Assembly (NCBI GenBank): GCA_037833965.1
Contig: AP031351.1
Span: 26,114,501-26,178,500, forward strand
Length of the DNA: 64,000 nucleotides
Reading direction: 5' to 3'
Source of the DNA: Marchantia polymorpha subsp. ruderalis
Lineage: Eukaryota; Streptophyta; Marchantiopsida; Marchantiales; Marchantiaceae
The first letter of the stretch is position 1. Each line of letters begins with the position of its first letter. The position numbers and the translations under genes were made by a program. Of this stretch, positions 1-11,604 are shown piece by piece. The notes beneath the pieces were generated by a model. That model was not told the origin of the DNA and made no database searches. It saw only the letters and a program-made list of their open reading frames with translations.

Positions 1-138
1 CATGAAGACACCAATGGCATCAACTGCGATACAAGGCCTCTAGTTTATAAGAACAGTCTGAGAATAAGGACAGCGCTGTCCTTGTTGGAGGAGCACAATC
101 GCCTGTCAAGAACAAACTCTCTTTATAGAGACTTTCTG

Positions 139-152
139 AACCCTAACCCTAA
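139..152 (+). promoter_or_regulatory. Telo-box-like motif upstream of ESF1
   Basis: The sequence AACCCTAACCCTAA lies about 210 bases upstream of the ESF1 start codon. It holds two copies of the AACCCTA core of the plant telo-box, an element established in promoters of ribosomal-protein and ribosome-biogenesis genes. ESF1 is such a gene, which makes a regulatory role plausible. I did not see the TGGGCC/T site II element that often accompanies it. The function is inferred from motif and position. Confidence 0.5.
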
Positions 153-362
153 GTCACTGACGGAGGGTGGGGGCACAAGGACCGTGGGCATCTGTGCAGC
201 AGCAGAGTTGAGGGGGGCTGATTGCGCACAGCATCGGCAGCTTTCACGGACGTTTTTCAATTTTGCCGTTTCGCCATTGGAGATGGTGAACGCGTTCGTG
301 TGTAGAAAGTATGTCTGAGCCGGGACGTCTGCCGATTTCGCTGCTCGATTGAGAGCGCAACA

Positions 363-3300
363 ATGGGTAATAAAAAGGACGCGATGAAGAAGAAAGGAGT
401 CGGGCCACGGGAGGTAGTAGAGCGAGCTAGCGATGGCTTTCCGCAGGAAGTGGTGGCCGACGCTCGATTCTCGAGAATCCACAATGACCCTCGGTTCCAA
501 AGATTACCGAAGAACAAGTCCAAGGTGGCAATTGACTCCCGGTTCGCTCACATGTTTCACGATAAAGCATTTGCTGATAAAGAGTCAGACAAAAGGGGAG
601 GATCGAAGAAGAGCAACAAGCAGGAGGAGCTTTTGCGCAGATATTACAAGTACGACGAGGATGAGGACGAAGCGGAGCTGGCCACCCAAGGTGACGACGT
701 TCCAGTTAGAGATCAATCAGCCAAGCAGAAAGTGAAGAGCAAGGATTCAGGGAAGAAGAAAATTGTGCAGCCAGAGTCGGAGAGCGAGGGACAAGTCGGA
801 GGCGATGCTGGAATTGGAACCCTGTCGGTCGAGCGGATAGGGACGGGCAAGAAAATTGGAAGGAATGGGCAATCCGGAGTTAAAAAGCCATTTGTTAAGC
901 AAGTACAGAAGTGCAAGGACTTAGTGAAGGCGAAGAAGAAGAAGAAAAATGTACAACCGGAGTCGGAGAGTGACGGAGTAGTGGACGAGGAATCAGAAGA
1001 AGAGTCCGAGGCTGAATTGCCGCTCAAAGCGAAAGCAGGGAAGGAAGTGGCAACCCTGTTCAACAGTAGCGACGAGTCGGACTCGGAGTCTGACTCAGAG
1101 GAGGAAGATGGGTCGGAACGCGACGATGGTGGGTCGATGGATGAAGAAGGATCATCCTCATCCTCTTCTTCGTCCTCGGAAAGCGAAAGCGAAGACGAAG
1201 AAGGGACCAAGGACGAAGAGAAAGTCCCCACGACTAATCAGGAAACCAAGAGGCTGGCACTCATGAATATGGATTGGGGCCACATTAGAGCGGTGGATTT
1301 GCTCGTAGTGTTGCGCTCGTTTCAGCCGAAGGGAGGGTCGGTTGAGTCCTTGACTATCTACCCTTCAGAGTTTGGTGTGGAACAGATGGCCAAGGAAGCG
1401 GTTCAAGGACCGCAAAGCATCTACAGTCGGGACGAGGATGATAGTGAAGACGAAGCCGATCCAGAAAAATTGCGAGAATACGAGAAAGCCAAACTAAGGT
1501 ATGTGCAGCTCTTTTCGGACATGCGGGCCTGTGGCCCCTGCTTCTCAGATGACAGACAATTCCTATGACTCATGAATAGCTAGCTAGCTACTAGCAGATT
1601 CCTGGGAGAAAGCTTGGATTGGCAATGAAAAATTAACTCGTTTCCATCAGAAGGGAAAATTTTGAAGTTCACATCGTTCACACGAAATTCTGGTTCGCAA
1701 GATGCACTTTGCATACCAAGAGTCCCGGCTTTTCAAATTTTGCCTGTGGCACTCGTTTCTCTGTCGTTCCACGTCGTCGTTCCAGTTTGAGGCTTGAAGA
1801 ATTGTCATGCGTTTTGCTCGGAGTTCTCTTCGGGAATTTCAGTCCTGCATGACGTGAATACTGTGGGATATTGCGAAGCTGGGAAATTAAACAGGGCTGA
1901 CGAGGAAATTCTGCAGCTGTACCACCTTCTGACTGGACCACCTTCTGACTCAAGCGCAATCGAATGTGCCTCAGGTACTACTACGCCGTGGCAGTATGCG
2001 ATTCAGCCGAAACCGCCGCGTGCATCTACAACTCGTGCGACGGTTTGGAGTACGAGAAAACGTCCAACACTCTGGACTTGCGATTCATCCCGGACGACAT
2101 GCAGTTCGCGCGTGAGCCCAAGGATTCGGCCTCGGACATCCCCGGCGACTACAAGCCCGTGGAGTTCGAGACGAAGGCATTGCAGCACAGCAACGTGAAG
2201 CTGACTTGGGACGAGGACGAGCCTCTTCGCGCCAAAGCATTGAGGCGCAAGTTCAATCCCGATCAGCTGAACGAACAGGACTACCGAGACTACGTCGCCT
2301 CGTCGAGCTCGGACTCGGAGTCCGAACCAGACGAGGAGCACGACGAATGCAGCGGCGACGACGAGGAGAAGGCCACCGGCGAGGAGAAGCAGAAGCTGCG
2401 CGCCAAGTATCTGGCCCTGCTGTCGGACGCCGGCGGGGCAGCTGCGGACGAAAGCAAGGCCGGGGCCAAGAAGGGCGAGAAGGGCAACATCGAGATCAAA
2501 TTCCACACGGGCCTGGACGAGCTCAGCGAGAAGCTGACGGAGAAGTTCAGAAAGACGAAGAACGACGAGACCGTGTGGGAAGCGTATTTGCGCAAGAAAC
2601 GCGAGAAGAAGAAGGCGCGAAAGAACAAGTCGCAGGGCGACGAGTCCGATTTCTCGGACGACGACGGCGACGACGGTGGAGTCTCCAGCGACGGCGGAGT
2701 TCGAACGCAAGATGATCCTTTCTTCAGTCACGGCGACGCCGACCCTTTCGACGATCCGTTTTTCCAGGGTGACGGCGACGGCGACGGCGATGGCGATGGC
2801 GCTCCGCCTCGAGAAGGCAAGAAGGGCAAGAAGAAGGACAAGAAGGATTCGGAGGGCAGCACGAAAATCGGCGCCAAGTTCGCGTCCTCCGTGCAGGAGA
2901 AGAAGAAGCTTAAGGAAGAAGCAGCTCTGGAGAAGAAGGAAGAGGAGAAGAGGAAGGCGGAGCTGGAGTTGCTGCTCATGGACGACGATCTGGTGCAAAG
3001 TGGACACGCCGCCGTGGCCAAGAGCCAGACGGACGAGAAGAAGGGAAAAAAGAAGAGGAAGGGAGGGAAGGAGAAGGCCGAAGGAGCGAATGAGAAGCTC
3101 GCGGCTGCGGCGAATTACGAGGATCCTAGATTCGCCAATTTGTTCACATCGCATCATTATGCGATCGATCCCACGGATCCGCACTTCAAGAAGTCGGCCA
3201 CGCACTTGAGCACTATCGCCGAGAAGCAGCGGCAGCGGTTGGAATCTGGAGGGGTGAGCAAGAAGGAGCAGGAGAAGGCGGAGCTGGAAAGAAAAGAGGG

Positions 3301-3385
3301 CGATGGAGGCGGAGGTCGGAAACGCAAGGCCGAGATTTCTTCGCTCGTCCGGTCGCTCAAATCCAAGGTGGAAGCTCGCAAATGA
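363..3385 (+). CDS. ESF1: ESF1-like pre-rRNA processing protein (2 exons)
   Basis: The product is the nucleolar protein ESF1, needed in yeast for 18S rRNA maturation in the small-subunit processome. Exons are 363-1498 and 1975-3385 and encode 848 aa. The donor AAG|GTATGT and acceptor CTCAG|G rebuild an Arg codon and give the family sequence AKLRYYYAVAVCDS. The N-terminus has the DARFSRIHNDPRF motif. An acidic, Ser-rich region covers roughly residues 200-300, with runs of Asp, Glu and Ser and several KKKK-type basic patches. The RNA-binding-like core starts near TKRLALMNMDWGHIRAVDLL and continues across the intron to LDLRFIPDDMQF and WDEDEP. The C-terminal NUC153-type motif (NYEDPRFANLF, then DPTDPHFKK) spans about residues 759-800. 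A GDGDGDGDGDG run at 2768-2800 is a codon-level repeat. The start codon is the first ATG of the conserved frame. Identification is strong; the exact start is likely. Confidence 0.93.
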
Positions 3386-4082
3386 GCAGCTGAGGACCTA
3401 CGATTTGTCTAGTGCCGAAGGCACGAAATGAATTTTTGACCCCCCTCGTGAGACGCGGGAACTCCTAGAAGAAGCTATGCGAGAAGAGATGGGAGAAGAG
3501 ACTTTAACAAGCACGCAACTACTGGAGGCGGCTGGCTCACTCTTAGATCGATGAACCATTTCGCCCCATCACCATCGTCAGTCAGGGAACTGGCACTAGT
3601 CCATTTGCGCTCTGATTCCTGCTCTCTCGCAAAGCCGGCCAAGATTCTTTGTATTTATTCAGTCTACACGAGACTAGACTAGACCAGCTGGTATCATCAT
3701 CTCGCAGGAAGGTGATCAATGTTTTACACGTACATCTGTCCGATGGAAGTTGAAACCCAAGGACACAATTTCTTATCATAGGACAAATCCAAGAAAAGCG
3801 GTCAAAATCCAATCGAAAGACTCGGACGGGCTCCACGAGCTCCATTCCGGTCGTGTGCCAACACAAGTTTACAGGTCTCCAATGAATCAATGAAGATGAG
3901 TATTCGCAGGACGAGAGAGTATGTCGTCCCGTTTTTTACACTGACCTCGTCATCGTCGTATCTGCCATGCCTATGATATCTCCGTTGTAATGGTCCGCAT
4001 TTCTCGTCAATCCGGTCCAGAATTTGTGACCTGAGCCATCAATCAGTGCCTTGGAACGAGACAAGTCTAGTATTCAAAGGCA

Positions 4083-4111
4083 CCCGAGCGCGATCTTTTA
4101 GCGCGCTCGGG
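4083..4111. repeat. GC-rich inverted repeat, 10-bp arms
   Basis: CCCGAGCGCG (4083-4092) and its exact reverse complement CGCGCTCGGG (4102-4111) are separated by a 9-base AT-rich spacer. The hairpin lies about 700 bases past the end of ESF1. No poly-U tract or other context suggests a function. Confidence 0.6.
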
Positions 4112-5371
4112 GCGAACATTTTCTTGACTGCCCGTCCGCCCGCCCGCCCCTGCCCCTGCCCCTACCCTAACGACCTAGGAACACTCCCGCGAGCAGCGCA
4201 CTCGAGTGCCGCCGGCTTTCTACTACGCAAGAGGCTCGGGTCAACGAAGGTTTGTGTCGCGTGGTAGCGTCGCTTTTCATTAACTGAACATGGTTTCTAC
4301 GGACCTGAGGCTCGTACCGTAGTACAGCATGGTAGGGTTGGGGCGGAGTGAGCTCACTGCGTGCGTGGCTCATCATGATTCCCCACTCGACATCTCATCC
4401 AACAAACGCCTTCCACTATTCTAACTGGAGGGAGGTTCGATTTCCGTCCACGAGACCATCGTCGTCCTACGAACATCTATAGCCGGCCAGATTCACGAGT
4501 GCAACACGAGAGACTCGGAAGGAATAAAAAATTCCACGGGGATCCGAAAGCGGAGCCTATTTCTTCGCGCGGTGGTCCTCGAGCTCGTCGTCCGCGAGCG
4601 AACGACGCTCGTCCCTGACACCCAATCTCACCTCCCGGATCCCGGAGCGCTGACCCGCTGTGAAATTTCAGGAGAAAGAATTCATGGAGATCGTTCTTTC
4701 GGTGCACTTCATTCTTTCGGTTTCATCCACTCGACGGCCCGTCCTCTCGTAGACATGAGGGAGCGACCTAGAGCAGAGCAGAGAGTTTGATCGCGGCCGA
4801 ATGGCACGCGGCTACGATGTCGTTCGTATCCGGGCACTCGAGTCTGCGGGCGCAACTTGCAACGCGGTAGTACAGCGTCGCTATCCGAGTGCTCGTCGGG
4901 CCCGAATCGATGGGTGATCTGCTTTCCCGCTGCGGATAGCGAATGAGAGGCTCGTAGACGCTGCGACTCATCGGACCTTCGGACTTCTTGGGACTAAGAA
5001 AAAGAACGTGGTCACAATCCGGGTTCTCGTTCGTTCGTTCAGGTCGAAGAGAGTGAGTACGATGAAGGTACATCGAAAAATGATCTCGCGAAGTCAGTCT
5101 GCAATCCTCGAGGCCTCATTCATGCCTCTCGAGCACTAGCTCGTACGGATTCATGGCGCTCTCGGTCGTTTAAAGCCTCAATTTTAGACTCGCCTCTCGC
5201 TGGTTCTCATCCTATCATTCCTATCCATATACACCATTCACCCGAAATGAACGTCTGAACCAGTCTCGATCTCGATTACTCATCTAACACTTCCGAAAAA
5301 ATATTCAAAGTCCACGAAAATCTCAAACGGCCTGTGCGACTTGGACTGATATCAGGGAAGCCACACCTCAC

Positions 5372-5375
<4 letters not shown>

Positions 5376-5450
<75 letters not shown>
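5376..5450. repeat. (CT)n microsatellite, about 75 bp
   Basis: An uninterrupted CT/GA dinucleotide run. It creates a spurious Arg-Glu repeat frame on the minus strand. No gene starts next to it, unlike the similar tract upstream of the synaptotagmin gene. Confidence 0.95.
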
Positions 5451-5456
<6 letters not shown>

Positions 5457-8400
5457 CACACATTTCTGCCGCATTGACTTCGAACCTGGAGACCCGCAGG
5501 CTAAACATCAGAACTACCTGTCGAACGAGGAATTTTTTTGTGGAGACAAGGTAGAACAATTGTCATTCTTCGGATAAATGAGACGGCTTTCTAGTCCGCG
5601 TCGAATTATGACCCTACTCGAGTCAACCGTTTAAAAGTCATTCTTGAGCAATGTGACCAAAGTGTCTTGGTCTCGAAGGGCTTGAACTGTCGGCACTCCA
5701 AAGGCGTGGATGGATTCATTCTCAAAGGAAGAAGACGTCCACGAAGCCGGGACCCGGGTCTGCTCGAGTTGTACCGTCGACCGCATGACAATGAATGAAT
5801 GAATTTATGTCCGTTCACCATTCATGCCTTGTTCGAAGACAATTTGACCAATTGACATCCGAGGCAGACATCGAGTATCCATGGATTGCTCGAACGAAGC
5901 ATGTCAACAAAGGGGGGCTGTATCAGTGAGTGGTGTAGAAGAGTCTCTAGTCCTCGTGACATCATCCCTCTTTCGAGCGGGGCTGCGGGAAGGCCTCTGT
6001 CCTCGGTAGACCCGAAGACTACGTGCAGGTGTCGAGAGTCTCGACTGGCTCTCAACTCGAGACCCAGATCGATCGGTGATTCGGTGTGTAGGTTTCGATC
6101 ATTCACATGCTGCTTTGAATCCACAACAGGAAGGTCGAACTGCCGGCTGCATGTGTACTCACTCGATGTGGTTTGAAGGGGAAGTCGTCATGAGAGGCAT
6201 CGATCTAGACAGCTCCCTTATAATGTTCTTGTCGTCCTCTAGAAGCCATGGAAATTCAATGTGGACGGACCCACAGCGACGGCGGCATGATGATCGATCG
6301 GAGTAGCATTTGTCATTAAGGTCGTGTAAGTGGACGCAGCGGCCAAGGTTTGTGCCATAATCTTCTGTCAAATGTCGGGCTCCGAAAGATAATGTGCGAG
6401 TCGTGTGATCATGTCCAGCTAGAACCCTACATTTGGGCAGCTCCGCATTGACGACCTGAAGGAGGACGAGAAAACCACAACTACTACCACGACGATGTTC
6501 TGCACGGGACGCGGACAGGCTGGTTTAATGGATCCTTCTTGTTCGCTGAGCTTCGTTCTGGAAAAGTGCTGAATCTCGTTGGAAGTTAGAACGGTGTGCT
6601 CGCTCCCATGTGCATGCAGAACTCATTATTAAAGTGGCCAAGTCTCTCACTCGCTCCTGAACTCTGCGCGCCGGGCACGTGATTCAATTCCTGTCTGGAT
6701 GCAAATGGGGATATCATTCATTCATGCTACTGCTTGGTGCACTTAGAATCTGGCTTCGGATACGGTTTTCGTATGTACATGTACCAGAAGTTTCGCAATC
6801 CCTTTGATGTTGATGCTCAAAGCTCGCTTATCAGCTTAGAAGCCTTGGCCAGCTCGAGTGAGCTGAATGCTCATGGAAAGGCCCGACTATGGCGGAAGAC
6901 CATCGAGCTCACCGTTCATCAATAAGACAGGCGAACTTAAACCCTCGGAAACCATTAGTTTGATGGGGCTGCTGGGTGATCTCTGGGGGAAGAGTAGAGT
7001 ACGATCCTCGCACGGACGACACGAGAAGAGTGCCACGCTGATCGAAGGGTTGATTCATTGACTCCAACAAACGAGCCAGTGAAAGCCAAGCGCGTATCGA
7101 GAGCGATTGGTGTCAGCCCCGCCCCGCCCTGCACAGATCGTGACCCTCCATCTTCTCGTCCGAGCAACAAAGTTGGCAACATGCGTGTCGTGGTGATGGG
7201 GCGAGTGAGCCCACATTCCCAGGAAAATGGTCCCATCTCGGACCGCCCATAGATCTACCCTTCACCTTCCGAGTTACGACTGCCAGCCAACTCTTCCCGT
7301 CTCTCAAAAGCGAGCTCGTGCCCGCCCCCGAGCAGTACGACCCTTCCCAAGGCCAGGCCAGCCCATGATCTTCTGTCAGCGCTCCTGTCCTAAATCCCGC
7401 GAGGTCCGTCTCCAAACAAACCAAAATGAAGCAAAGTAGATCAGATCGAATCAGATCGGACGGAGGACGCAGAGGTCGAATGCACTGAGAATCGATTCGG
7501 ACAATTTGAGGGTCGCAGCTCGAGCCGGGAGCTGTGACTGTCTATTGTCCCGGGGACGCAGGAAGAGACCCGGAAGACGAGGGGACTCAGAGGATCGGGT
7601 TACGGATAGAAGCGTCTCTCGGCCACGCTCGGGGCGATGGGCGATGGGCACCGCTCGAAGGAGCACAGGCACTTTTTCCTCGTGCTCCTTCTACGTACGA
7701 GGTGGCTACAAGGCTACGCAGTCGATGTTGTGTCGCTGTTCGGTGAGCGATTCTTAATGACCGACAGCAACTTCCTTAATGAGAACCAGGACGAAAGCAC
7801 TCGAGTGTGAATCATGGGAAGTCACGTGACAGATAAAGGTGGCGGAGGAAGTGAAAGCCAGAGGAAAGCCGGAACGGATTGTCCTCTGGAAATCGCTGCA
7901 ACGAGATCCGTTCGTGGACGAAAAGCTCTGGACAGCTCGGGGATTTCGACCCGGAGATGCTGCGCTTGCAAGCAAGCTAATCTCCGCTTGAAGTTTCGGT
8001 GTGTACGACGGAATCGGAGAGGGGGAAAGTGCCTGTGAGACGATCTCGTCGATCGTCTTTAGATACAGCGTCATTAAAAGCTCAAGCTCGAGCTCGAATG
8101 GATGGACCTCGTTTCCTGGCCGGAAACATTAGGCCTGCCCCGGATCTCGTGGATAAGATTCATCGTTGATGCATAATTGAACCGCATTTGCGTGTGTATT
8201 TAACGAGGCCCCGGTGCCAGACGAGCCCCTCGGCCGCATTACGTCGTTGCATGGGTGACGTCATCGCGGGACGGGGTCGACGATTTGCATATTTATGCCG
8301 AATCGACGGCTCCTGGCCTCGGTCTTCGGGGACGAAGCTCATCGGACGGTTTGGATTTTTCGCTCCCCATGCGCCGTGTGTGCGGGCTGGGCGAGGGCCA

Positions 8401-11400
8401 CAAGGCCTTTCGTATGCCACTCTCGCTTATTCTGAACCTCGTACTCCACTTATCACTTCCAGCTTGTGGCCTACTCGAATGACTCTGGCGAACACGTTAA
8501 ACCGGATGATTGATACTTATGACGACTGATACACACACACTCAGAGTTGAGCATGAAATGAAATGTTGGGCATGAGGAGTCCGTCCGTTCGAAGCTCAAG
8601 CAAGTGTAGGGGAAGCCAAGTGACAGCCAGAAAATAAAATGCTAGCAAAGCATTTTGTCTTCTGGCGAGGGTGAACTGAAGTGATGCGAGAAGGAAGACC
8701 CGGGAACTACTTGAGCTTGAGCACGAGCATGAGTCTCCCATGTACAAAGGTCTCCAAATATTTAGTTGCTGGACGTTCCGATTGGCTTCAAATCTAACTT
8801 GGCACTTCTTTAGTGAATCGTGTGCATCTCGTTTTCATGTGCCAAATGCTACGTGCTGAGGTCGAGCTGATGAACACTCCTAACCTCAAGAACGGAAACC
8901 AGGTGTCCATGATTTTAGAAAACACGGAAAAACGTCGTGACTCCGAAGGTGGCCAAACTCGAGCGATTTATTGAAGCTTTCCCACTCGGGATCTTCAGAT
9001 CGAGGAAATCGAATTTCGGAAATGGAGTAGGCTGGGGAATTATGTATCAACAAACCTTCTTCTATTCCCCCTCTCTGTCAATTTCTAGTTGTCGGTCGAT
9101 ATCACTTGAGATGGTGAAGAAAGGACTGGGAGGAAGTGGAAGACCGGGCGAAATCGAGCTATCCACGCCATTTGCAAGTGGACGGGTGCAATAAATTAAA
9201 CTATTTTTTCCCCAAAACTTAAGCGAATAATCTGTGCACGTGTGAATTTCCTGGGGTTTCTTGACCGTTCTGCTTCTCTGCAACGAATAGAGTCAGTCGA
9301 TCGCAACAGAAAAAACTTAAAGGGTATCTGAAATACGAAGGAAAACTTTCCAACTCTAATGAGAGATGGGTCGGTTGCTCTCTGGGTTGTCATGCTGTCC
9401 ATACCGATTCAGATCGATATTCAAGGACATGAAGCAGTCAATGATGTCTGCTGTACCTTGAGCAACCGTGGTGAGGGCAACTGACAAGCTGACACGGTGC
9501 GGATTCCATCAGGATCCATCTCTCCAGGTGTTCCCTGGCACTTCCTCAATCCATCTGGCTTCATTCCTGGCTCCATCTGAGGCCCGGGCACGGGTCACCG
9601 GTTGAGAAGCACTCGGTCCAGGGGTTGAAAGTACTGCCACAGTTGGGAGAGCTTACGTCACATACATAAGCTATTTGGCGGCTAAAGCTCTGGACAAAAT
9701 GCAGGAGCTCTGCACATTCCGAAGCACGAGAAAAGCTCTACAGGCTTTTGCATGGGGCCTGCGAAGGGAGTGAGCGCCTGCGACGTAGATTTAGGTGTTT
9801 TGGAAGAGAGGACTGCATGGGCAGGCTCCTGAGCGAAGCGACCTGTGCCTACCCAAAAACCCTGGACATGCACTTCTGCGATGTTCTAAGCTCAGTCTTC
9901 CACTGATGTCAACTCATACTTCCTGCGTCCTGATGTTCGTTAGTCCCCCACCCCTCCCCCAACCAGTCTAACCTCAACTCCTCTTGGCTTTAAGTGCCAC
10001 GACATCCAAAGCAGCCTTAACCCTCTTGCCATCGTATTCTTGCTCTCCCCGACCACATCCTCAAATCCGACAAAGTCTTGGATATGAGAACAAAGCACAA
10101 TCGTTCAAATATCTGGAGACGCTTAAACCTGAGCCCGAGTAGAAATCAGAACTGTACTGCAGCAGTAGCCGTGTTGTCGACCCTCATCAGGATGTGCTAA
10201 TATTGGCGCCAAGTTCTGGAGGGGTCCCCTGGACTGACAATCAGATGGCCGGCCAGTCTTTCCTCCCTCCCATCTACTCACACTAGAACTAGAGTCGCCC
10301 TGACTAGAAGAGAGTTCATATCCGTCCCGTTCCGATTGCAATCCGGACCAAATGAGGCGAATACATGAAGAGCAGCCTGGGCTCTTCCCCATGCTGGCGG
10401 CTCCCGAGGTGTTTAAGTATCAGTACACACTGAGTCCGACACAAGACATCTTGACCGAGACCGAGACCGAGTCTGAGTCGAGGTCCAGGCTCGCGCCAGG
10501 AGCTCTCTGGAATAATCAGCCAGCAGGCCCTGGACGAGGATCCTGCACGGGAGCTGCAGCACCTGTTCAGTGCCTCGCAGCGCTGAGGGACCGGGTGGCC
10601 TCATCAGCTGCTGCGCTGAATGGGACTCGCATTCATGCTGGGACGTGACAGAGACGGAGCTTGGACAGTGGATTAAGGCTCCGCAGTGAGAAGCTCATGA
10701 GGCGCGCTGCCTTTAAGGCAGCGAGCAGCATCTGCCACGCCACGCCTGGACTGGCCCGGCCCGGCCCCGACAGAGCTCTCGAGCAACGGTAAGAACTCTA
10801 GCCCCCGGGGGAATTGCAGCTGCAGGAGGAGGAGGTGGAGAGGTGTGGACGCATTGTGGCAGCGCCAGGGAAACGAGGGAGATCGGTTGATGCGGATTGG
10901 AAAAAGTCGAAGCTGCGCACTGTGAGTAATCTCGAGTCACCGAGCTGGAGGAAGCTCTTACACCGCGGACCTTCTTCGGTCTATCGTCGACCCAGCTGCA
11001 AAAATCAAAATGCAGACGCAGTGATTTCGACCTGCTCGTTTGGACCTTAGTTCTGGGGTGGGCTCCCACGAGAACAGACGACAAGACTGTTGCGAGCAAT
11101 CTGGTGTGATACCATCCCCGCTGATTTCGAGCCTGCTCAGAAATTAGGATTTGCCGAACGAATGCCACTTCGTCTGCAGTGGTGAGCTTCCCTTCCATTG
11201 TCGACATTGCAGCTGGACGGACGTCGGATCCGTACCCACGGAAGTTTGGTGCCAGTGTCCACACTCGCTCAGTCCTCCCTCTGAGCACTCGCCCTCGACT
11301 CTGAAATCCCGTCCACGGGAATACTCTCCATCTGATCAGGAGACGTCTCGACAACTCCTCTACCCCTCGCGTCCGCGGCGGACCTCGACGATGTGGTGAA

Positions 11401-11604
11401 ATTCGTCAACATTACATCGATCTGGACCCATGGACCGCACACCGACGTGGTTCGATGGACATTTCTGTCGCCTGTGGAGCACGCTGCGACTAGACGCACG
11501 AATTCATCTTCGGATTCAAGGAATGTGCGGCTCGGGCGACTGACGCGGCGGCAGCTGCTGCAGGCATTCTTTGCGAATCAGCGAGCGGACTCAACTCGGA
11601 TGCC

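Larger units (their letters stand above)
3386..11604. other. Intergenic region between ESF1 and the receptor kinase
   Basis: I find no open frame here with a recognisable domain, no splice-consistent gene model and no tRNA. Short frames on both strands look random. The region carries a long (CT)n tract, a GC-rich hairpin near 4.1 kb, and CCCG/CCCCTG-rich runs at about 4135-4165. Base composition is close to that of the flanking genes, unlike the AT-rich blocks further on. Long UTRs or non-coding transcripts cannot be excluded. Confidence 0.5.

Noticed and set aside
713..1231. 172-aa minus-strand open frame rich in Ser
   Set aside because: It is the antisense shadow of the acidic, Ser-rich region of ESF1.
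2003..3205. 400-aa minus-strand open frame rich in Leu, Val and Arg
   Set aside because: Antisense of the Lys/Glu-rich second exon of ESF1; the composition follows from the sense codons.
10713..11354. 213-aa minus-strand frame upstream of the receptor kinase
   Set aside because: No domain, no homolog recognised, and low-complexity Pro/Ala segments; probably chance.
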